The notes below the pieces were generated by a model. The model was not told the origin of the DNA. It made no database searches and worked only from the letters and a program-made list of their open reading frames with translations. This document shows positions 59,870 through 64,000 of a stretch of 64,000 nt of DNA, piece by piece. The DNA lies in assembly GCF_003330845.1 (NCBI RefSeq), contig NZ_CP026121.1, forward strand, positions 6,801,501-6,865,500, read 5' to 3'. The stretch is from Streptomyces sp. Go-475. GTDB lineage: Bacteria; Actinomycetota; Actinomycetes; Streptomycetales; Streptomycetaceae. How positions within the stretch are numbered: the first letter of the stretch is position 1; the number at the start of each line of letters is the position of its first letter. Position numbers and translations under genes: made by a program.

Positions 59870-60418
59870 ATGACGACCACATACGCGGCCCTGCTGCGCG
59901 GGATCAACGTGGGCGGCAGCAGAAAGGTCCCCATGGCCGACCTGCGCACGCTCCTGACGGACCTCCGCTACGGCGAGGTGCGCACCTACCTCCAGAGCGG
60001 CCAGGCCGTCTTCTCCTCGGACCACGGCGACGAGGAGTCCCTGGCCGCCGAGATCGCGCACGCCGTCGAGCAGCACTTCGGCTTCGGCGTCGACGTGATC
60101 GTGCGCGACCACGCCTACCTGGAGTCGATCGTCGACGCGTGCCCGTTCCCGGCCGCCGACCTGGAGCCCAAGCAGCTGCACGTCACCTACTTCTCCGCGC
60201 CCGTCACCCCCGACCGCTTCGCGGCCATCGACCAGGCGGCCTTCCTCCCCGAGGAGTTCCGCCTCGGCGACCGCGCCCTGTACCTCTACGCCCCCGACGG
60301 CCTCGGCCGCTCCAAGCTGGCCGAGCAGCTGTCGAAGCCGCGCGTCACCAAGGGCGTGATCGCCACCACCCGCAACTGGAACACCGTGGTCAAGCTGAAG
60401 GAGATGACCGGTGCCTGA
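59870..60418 (+). CDS. DUF1697 family protein
   Basis: 182 residues. TYAALLRGINVGGSRKVPMADLRTLL and VRTYLQSGQAVFSS at the start, with NWNTVVKLKEM near the end, are diagnostic of DUF1697. Function is unknown. ATG 59870 has no ribosome site; TAGGGT six bases upstream suggests a leaderless transcript. Its end overlaps the start of a decayed gene by eight bases. Confidence 0.9.
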   Translation: MTTTYAALLRGINVGGSRKVPMADLRTLLTDLRYGEVRTYLQSGQAVFSSDHGDEESLAAEIAHAVEQHFGFGVDVIVRDHAYLESIVDACPFPAADLEPKQLHVTYFSAPVTPDRFAAIDQAAFLPEEFRLGDRALYLYAPDGLGRSKLAEQLSKPRVTKGVIATTRNWNTVVKLKEMTGA

Positions 60419-60708
60419 GCCGGGCCGAGACGCCGAGTCCGCCGTCGACGGCGAACTGGCCCCGCCGGACCCGGAGATCCGCCGCTCGCCCGAACAGGTC
60501 GCGCCAGGGCCACCGACCCGGAGGGGACGCCCGCCGGGGCCTCCGGGACGCGCGGCGTGCAGCTCGCACCCGACCTGATCCACCTCACCCACGAAACGGA
60601 GCGCGACGGCGGCCGCGCCCACCGCAGTTCACTGTGGCGGCGGACGCACGGCGCCCGGCTGCTCCACTTCCACCGGGCGACGCCGTTCACCGAACCGGCA
60701 ACGTGACC
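60411..60708 (+). pseudogene. Decayed NTF2/DUF4440-like gene
   Basis: From GTG 60411 one frame reads VPEPGRDAESAVDGELAPPDPEIRRSPEQVA (given in two overlapping parts: ESAVDGELAPPDPEIRR and RRSPEQVA), like the start of DUF4440/SnoaL-like proteins. Another frame (+1) reads GVQLAPDLIHLTHETERDGG, then HRSSLWRRTHGARLLHFH, ending TGA 60706-60708, like the end of the same family. The central strand containing the HPDF-type segment is missing and the two parts are out of frame, so a deletion of roughly 100 bases with frameshift is likely. It overlaps the DUF1697 stop by eight bases and probably was co-translated once. Confidence 0.7.
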
Positions 60709-60833
60709 CGGCGGTCGCCCAGGAAGGGCGAGTACGAGGTGATCAGCAGGGCCGACCCCTCGCTGAACGTTCCCGCCGCCGCGCCCGTACCTACCGGAGG
60801 CACGAGAACGCAGTCTCGCGAGAGGAACGCACC

Positions 60834-61658
60834 GTGACGGTCGACCTCGTCTACGCCTACGCGGTCCTGCGCCGCACCCCCGAGGCCGGCGCGGCGGTGG
60901 GGCCCCTGCGCGGGGTCGCCGGCGAACCCGTCCACCTGGTGGGACCGGCGAACGCACCCTCGCACCTCGCCTTCGCCGTCGGCCGCGTCCCGGCCGCCGA
61001 CTACGACGAGGCGCCCCTCGAGGCCCACCTCGCCGACCTGGACTGGCTGGAGGCCACGGTCCGCTCCCACCACGCCGTGGTGGCCGCCCTGGTCGCCTCC
61101 GGCGCCGCCGTCCTGCCCCTGCGCCTCGCCACCGTCTACCCCGACGAGGACAGCGCCCGCCGGGCCCTCGACACCCGCCGCGGGTACTTCCTCTCCCTGC
61201 TGGACCGCCTCACCGGCCACGTGGAACTCGGCGTCAAGATCTACGCCACCCCGGACATCATCCCGCCCGAACCCGGCACACAGACCGCACCGGACCCGGC
61301 CACCGGCCTCGGTGCGGGCCGCGCCTACCTGTCGATCCGCCGCCGCAGACAACGCAGGAACGAGGAAGCCTGGCGTACGGTCGCCCAGGCCGCCGTCCGC
61401 GTCACCGAGACCGCCGGCGCCCTCTCCGTCGACCGTGTCGCCCACACCCCCGAACGCGGCAGCCTGGCCGGTTCGGCCCCCGGCACCAACGTGGGCAACG
61501 ACGCGTACCTCGTCCGCGCCGACCGCGTCGACGCCTTCCGCACGGGCCTGCTCGCGGCAGCCCAGGGCGTCCCCGGCCTCCGCGTGGAGGTCACCGGCCC
61601 CTGGGCCCCGTACTCCTTCGCCCTCCAACCACAACCGCACGAGGAGCCCGCCGCCTGA
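60834..61658 (+). CDS. GvpF/GvpL-family gas-vesicle protein (orphan)
   Basis: 274 residues. VYAYAVLRRTPE at the start, VRSHHAVVAALVASGAAVLPLRLATVYPDEDSARRAL and the C-terminal NDAYLVRADRVDAFR mark the GvpF/GvpL family, accessory proteins of gas-vesicle assembly. A basic insert (SIRRRRQRRNEEAWR) lies in the middle. No gvpA, gvpJ, gvpK or other gas-vesicle gene is in the window, so it stands alone. Start GTG 60834 with GAGAGGAACG upstream. It may have been recruited for a role unrelated to buoyancy. Confidence 0.85.
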   Translation: MTVDLVYAYAVLRRTPEAGAAVGPLRGVAGEPVHLVGPANAPSHLAFAVGRVPAADYDEAPLEAHLADLDWLEATVRSHHAVVAALVASGAAVLPLRLATVYPDEDSARRALDTRRGYFLSLLDRLTGHVELGVKIYATPDIIPPEPGTQTAPDPATGLGAGRAYLSIRRRRQRRNEEAWRTVAQAAVRVTETAGALSVDRVAHTPERGSLAGSAPGTNVGNDAYLVRADRVDAFRTGLLAAAQGVPGLRVEVTGPWAPYSFALQPQPHEEPAA

Positions 61659-61729
61659 CCGTCGCCGCGTCCCGGTGCCCTCCGCGTGACCGTCACCGCG
61701 TCCCCAAGCCCGCCGCGACGGCCGTGCGT

Positions 61730-62470
61730 TCAGGCGCTCACGGCCGCCAACGCCCGCGCCCCCGCCGCCTCGTACCGCTCCAGCACCACCCGCGCCACCT
61801 CCGGGGCCGCCCCCAGCACATCCGCCAGGACGTCCGCCTCCGCCGCGCCCCGGGCGATGCGGTCGGGCAGGAAGCCGGGGGCGAGGACGTAGGGGGCGAC
61901 GGCGACGCGGGAGCAGCCGAGGGCGCGGAGTTCGCGGACGGCGTCCTCCGTGCGGGGAAGGGATGCGGAGGCGAACGCAGGTCGCACGGCGCACCAACCG
62001 GTGTGCCGCCACTCCCGCGCGATTTCTGCGATCACTGCGATCGCCTCCGGGTCGGTGGACCCCGCCGAGGCCAGGACGACCCCGGTCGAGGACTTGTCGG
62101 CGGGCGTCAGACCCGCCTCGTACAGGCGCCGTTCCAGGGCCGCCAGCAGCAGGGGGGACGGTCCGAGGACCTCCGCCTGGCGGATGCGCAGCTGCGGGGG
62201 CGCGTCCGCGAGGACCGCCGGGATGTCCGCCTTCGCGTGGAACGCCCTGGTGAGGAGGAGGGGCAGGGCGACGACGTCGCGGACGCCCTGCACCGCCAGG
62301 GACTCCAGCACGCCGTGCACGGACGGCACGTTGAAGTCCAGGAAGCCCGTCTCCACCCGGACGTCGGGGCGCAGTGAGCGCACCCGGCGCACCAGGGCGT
62401 GCACCGTCGCGGCGTGCCGCGGGTCACGGCTGCCGTGGGCGATGACGAGGAGAACGGGCTTATGGATCAT
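61730..62470 (-). CDS. Sirohydrochlorin chelatase (CbiX type)
   Basis: 246 residues, two CbiX-like repeats. The first begins KPVLLVIAHGSRDPRHAAT with the metal-site His, followed by the second site in LPLLLTRAFHAKADIP; the second repeat runs from GVVLASAGSTDPEA to VAPYVLAPGFLPDRI. It inserts iron (or cobalt) into sirohydrochlorin, here most likely to make sirohaem for sulfite reductase. ATG 62470-62468 follows the permease stop by three bases. The genomic setting with a sulfonate-type ABC transporter supports a sulfur-assimilation operon whose upstream part lies outside the window. Confidence 0.92.
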   Translation of the reverse strand: MIHKPVLLVIAHGSRDPRHAATVHALVRRVRSLRPDVRVETGFLDFNVPSVHGVLESLAVQGVRDVVALPLLLTRAFHAKADIPAVLADAPPQLRIRQAEVLGPSPLLLAALERRLYEAGLTPADKSSTGVVLASAGSTDPEAIAVIAEIAREWRHTGWCAVRPAFASASLPRTEDAVRELRALGCSRVAVAPYVLAPGFLPDRIARGAAEADVLADVLGAAPEVARVVLERYEAAGARALAAVSA

Positions 62471-62473
62471 GGG

Positions 62474-63370
62474 TCACTTCACCAGCAGGCCGCGGCTGCG
62501 CAGCACCCACCGCTCCAGCGGGCTGAAGATCAGCAGGTCGATGGCGATGCCGACGATGAGGATCAGCAGGATCGCCTCGAAGACCATCGCCATGTCGCTG
62601 GCGTTGCGGCCGTTCTCCAGCAACTGGCCGAGGCCGACGCCGAGGTCGGGGAAGGACGCGATGATCTCGGCGGCCATCAGGGAGCGCCAGGAGAAGGCCC
62701 AGCCCTGCTTCAGGCCGGCCACGTAACCGGGCAGGGCGGCGGGGAGCACGATGTGCCAGGTGCCCTTCAGGCCCGTGGCGCCCAGCGTGCGGCCCGCGCG
62801 CAGGAACAGTGGCGGCACCTGGTCGACGCCCGACACCAGGCCGTTGGCGATCGAGGGGACCGCGCCGAGCAGGATGACCGCGTACATCATCGAGTTGTTC
62901 AGGCCCAGCCAGATCACCGCGGGCGGCACCCAGGCGACCGACGGCAGCGACTGCAGCCCCGACAGGATCGGGCCGAGCGCCGCCCGGACGAACTTCACCC
63001 GGGCCACGATCAGGCCCAGCGGCGTGCCGATCAGCAGCGCGAAGCAGAAGCCGAGCAGGCCGCGCGAGACGCTGGTCCAGATGTAGCCGAGCAGCTCGCC
63101 CTGGAGCCACGCGGTGTGGACGACGTCCCAGACGGCCGACGGCGCGGGCAGCTTCGTCGGGTCGGTGACGACCTTGAACGAGACCAGGGCCTGCCAGACC
63201 GCCAGCACCAGCGCGACGGCGAGGACGGGCGGCAGGATCTTCTCGGTGAGGGTCTGCCGGAACGGCTTGCGGCTCGTCTGCCGTGTCTCCAGCGCGTCGA
63301 GGCCCGCCTCCAGCCCGGCGAGATCGGTGCCGTCCTTGTCGACGGTCGTCGTCGAGTCAGTGCTGGCCAT
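62474..63370 (-). CDS. ABC transporter permease, SsuC/TauC type
   Basis: 298 residues with six spans and the EAA loop RTLGATGLKGTWHIVLPAALPG. LPSVAWVPPAVIWLGLN and FSWRSLMAAEIIAS are characteristic of the nitrate/sulfonate/taurine permeases. ATG 63370-63368 is used, GGGGAG upstream; GTG 63388 is possible. Overlaps the ATPase stop by 14 bases. Likely imports sulfate esters, sulfonates or sulfate for assimilation. Confidence 0.92.
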   Translation of the reverse strand: MASTDSTTTVDKDGTDLAGLEAGLDALETRQTSRKPFRQTLTEKILPPVLAVALVLAVWQALVSFKVVTDPTKLPAPSAVWDVVHTAWLQGELLGYIWTSVSRGLLGFCFALLIGTPLGLIVARVKFVRAALGPILSGLQSLPSVAWVPPAVIWLGLNNSMMYAVILLGAVPSIANGLVSGVDQVPPLFLRAGRTLGATGLKGTWHIVLPAALPGYVAGLKQGWAFSWRSLMAAEIIASFPDLGVGLGQLLENGRNASDMAMVFEAILLILIVGIAIDLLIFSPLERWVLRSRGLLVK

Positions 63371-64000
63371 GACGGCGGATCTCCCCACGCAGTTCTTCGG
63401 TGATCTCGACGGACAGTTCCGCGACGGCGGTGTCCTCGATGCGGCGCGGATGCGGGATGTCCACCGTCCACTCGCGCGCGACGCGCCCGGGGCGGGAGGA
63501 CAGCAGCACCACGCGCTGCGCGAGCCGGACCGCCTCGCGCACGTTGTGCGTGACGAACAGGACGGACAGCTGCGTCTCGCGCCAGATGCGGGTCAGCTCG
63601 TCGTGCAGCACGTCCCGCGTGATGGCGTCGAGCGCCGCGAACGGCTCGTCCATCAGCAGCAGCCGGCTCTCCTGGGCGAGGGCCCGGGCCAGCGCGACCC
63701 GCTGGCGCATACCGCCGGACAGCTCGTGCACCCGCTTGCCGTAGGCGCCCTTCAGCCGGACGAGTTCGAGCAGCTCCTCGGCCCGCTCCCGGCGCTCGGA
63801 CTTCGGCACGCCGCGCAGCTTCAGGGCGAGTTCGATGTTCTTGCCCGCGGTCAGCCACGGGAACAGCGCGTGCTCCTGGAACATCAGCGCCGGGCGGCCG
63901 TCCGTGGTGATCTCGCCGGCGCTGGGCCGGTCCAGGCCCGCGACCAGGTTGAGCAGCGTGGACTTGCCGCAGCCCGAGGCCCCCAGGAGGGTGACGAACT
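63357..64000 (-). CDS. ABC transporter ATP-binding protein, SsuB/TauB type (5' end outside window)
   Basis: The visible 214 residues contain Walker A GASGCGKST, the Q-loop LMFQEHALFPWLT, signature LSGGMRQR, Walker B LLMDEPFAALD and H-loop FVTHN. The FPWL sequence after the Q-loop is common in SsuB/TauB/NrtD proteins. The first 20 or so residues are beyond base 64000. Drives the adjoining SsuC-like permease; the binding protein should lie upstream, outside the window. Confidence 0.93.
   Translation of the reverse strand, partial: FVTLLGASGCGKSTLLNLVAGLDRPSAGEITTDGRPALMFQEHALFPWLTAGKNIELALKLRGVPKSERRERAEELLELVRLKGAYGKRVHELSGGMRQRVALARALAQESRLLLMDEPFAALDAITRDVLHDELTRIWRETQLSVLFVTHNVREAVRLAQRVVLLSSRPGRVAREWTVDIPHPRRIEDTAVAELSVEITEELRGEIRRHGQH

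Overview
The window is chromosomal DNA of a Streptomyces or very close relative. The evidence is very high G+C with strong third-position G/C bias, frequent GTG and TTG starts, 4-bp start/stop overlaps, a complete geosmin synthase next to a CprB-type gamma-butyrolactone-receptor homologue, a conservon (cvnABCD) and many secreted lipoproteins. From memory, the order cprB / DUF89 protein / geosmin synthase matches the S. coelicolor SCO6071-6073 locus. There is no rRNA, tRNA, prophage, insertion sequence or CRISPR array. About 56 protein genes are supported, plus one decayed gene.

Layout. 1-2.3 kb: end of a peptide-type ABC ATPase, a YbhN-type membrane protein, and a gene-free kilobase with two tandem-repeat arrays. 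2.3-7.1 kb: an extracytoplasmic flavin electron-transfer operon (ApbE, FMN-binding lipid-anchored or secreted protein, ferric-reductase-like membrane flavoprotein), divergent from a two-component system. 7.2-10.7 kb: a four-gene osmoprotectant (OpuC/ProU-type) ABC operon. 10.9-15.6 kb: a lipoprotein and the cvnABCD conservon. 15.7-20 kb: a sugar-binding lipoprotein, a palindrome-rich regulatory gap, then ArsR regulator plus P-type Mg-type ATPase. 20-24.2 kb: an LCP cell-wall ligase, a TatA-like protein, the DUF6230/DUF6114 pair, and a secreted protein with a long structured leader. 24.2-27.4 kb: a membrane-anchored AA10 LPMO and a secreted subtilisin with a P-domain.

27.5-33.3 kb: cprB with its probable operator, DUF89 protein, geosmin synthase, PDZ membrane protein, metallophosphoesterase. 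33.4-48.3 kb: M24 peptidase, kinase-fold protein, TreZ, FHA protein, two convergent M14-type metallopeptidases, Lpd with divergent LysR regulator, TreY and TreX. TreX, TreY and TreZ together make the glycogen-to-trehalose route. 48.5-50.7 kb: two adjacent exported proteins that look like the N2-N3 and catalytic halves of a copper amine oxidase. 50.8-57 kb: SAV2148-type HEPN protein, DEDDh exonuclease, phosphotransferase, and a sugar ABC importer lacking its own ATPase. 57-62 kb: a macrolide-glycosyltransferase-like gene with an apparently leaderless, palindrome-controlled promoter, an M43 metalloprotease, small proteins, a DUF4440-like pseudogene, and an orphan GvpF/L protein. 61.7-64 kb: sirohydrochlorin chelatase and a sulfonate/sulfate-type ABC permease and ATPase, apparently the end of a sulfur-assimilation operon.

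The most unusual observations are the split copper amine oxidase, a metallopeptidase gene that seems to start at CTG and carries the only in-frame TTA codon noticed, the three-hairpin 5' leader at 23.2-23.5 kb, the 49-bp tandem array that supplies the end of apbE, and the leaderless glycosyltransferase promoter with an embedded 14-bp palindrome. All assignments rest on reading the sequence and recalled family knowledge; no searches were run.
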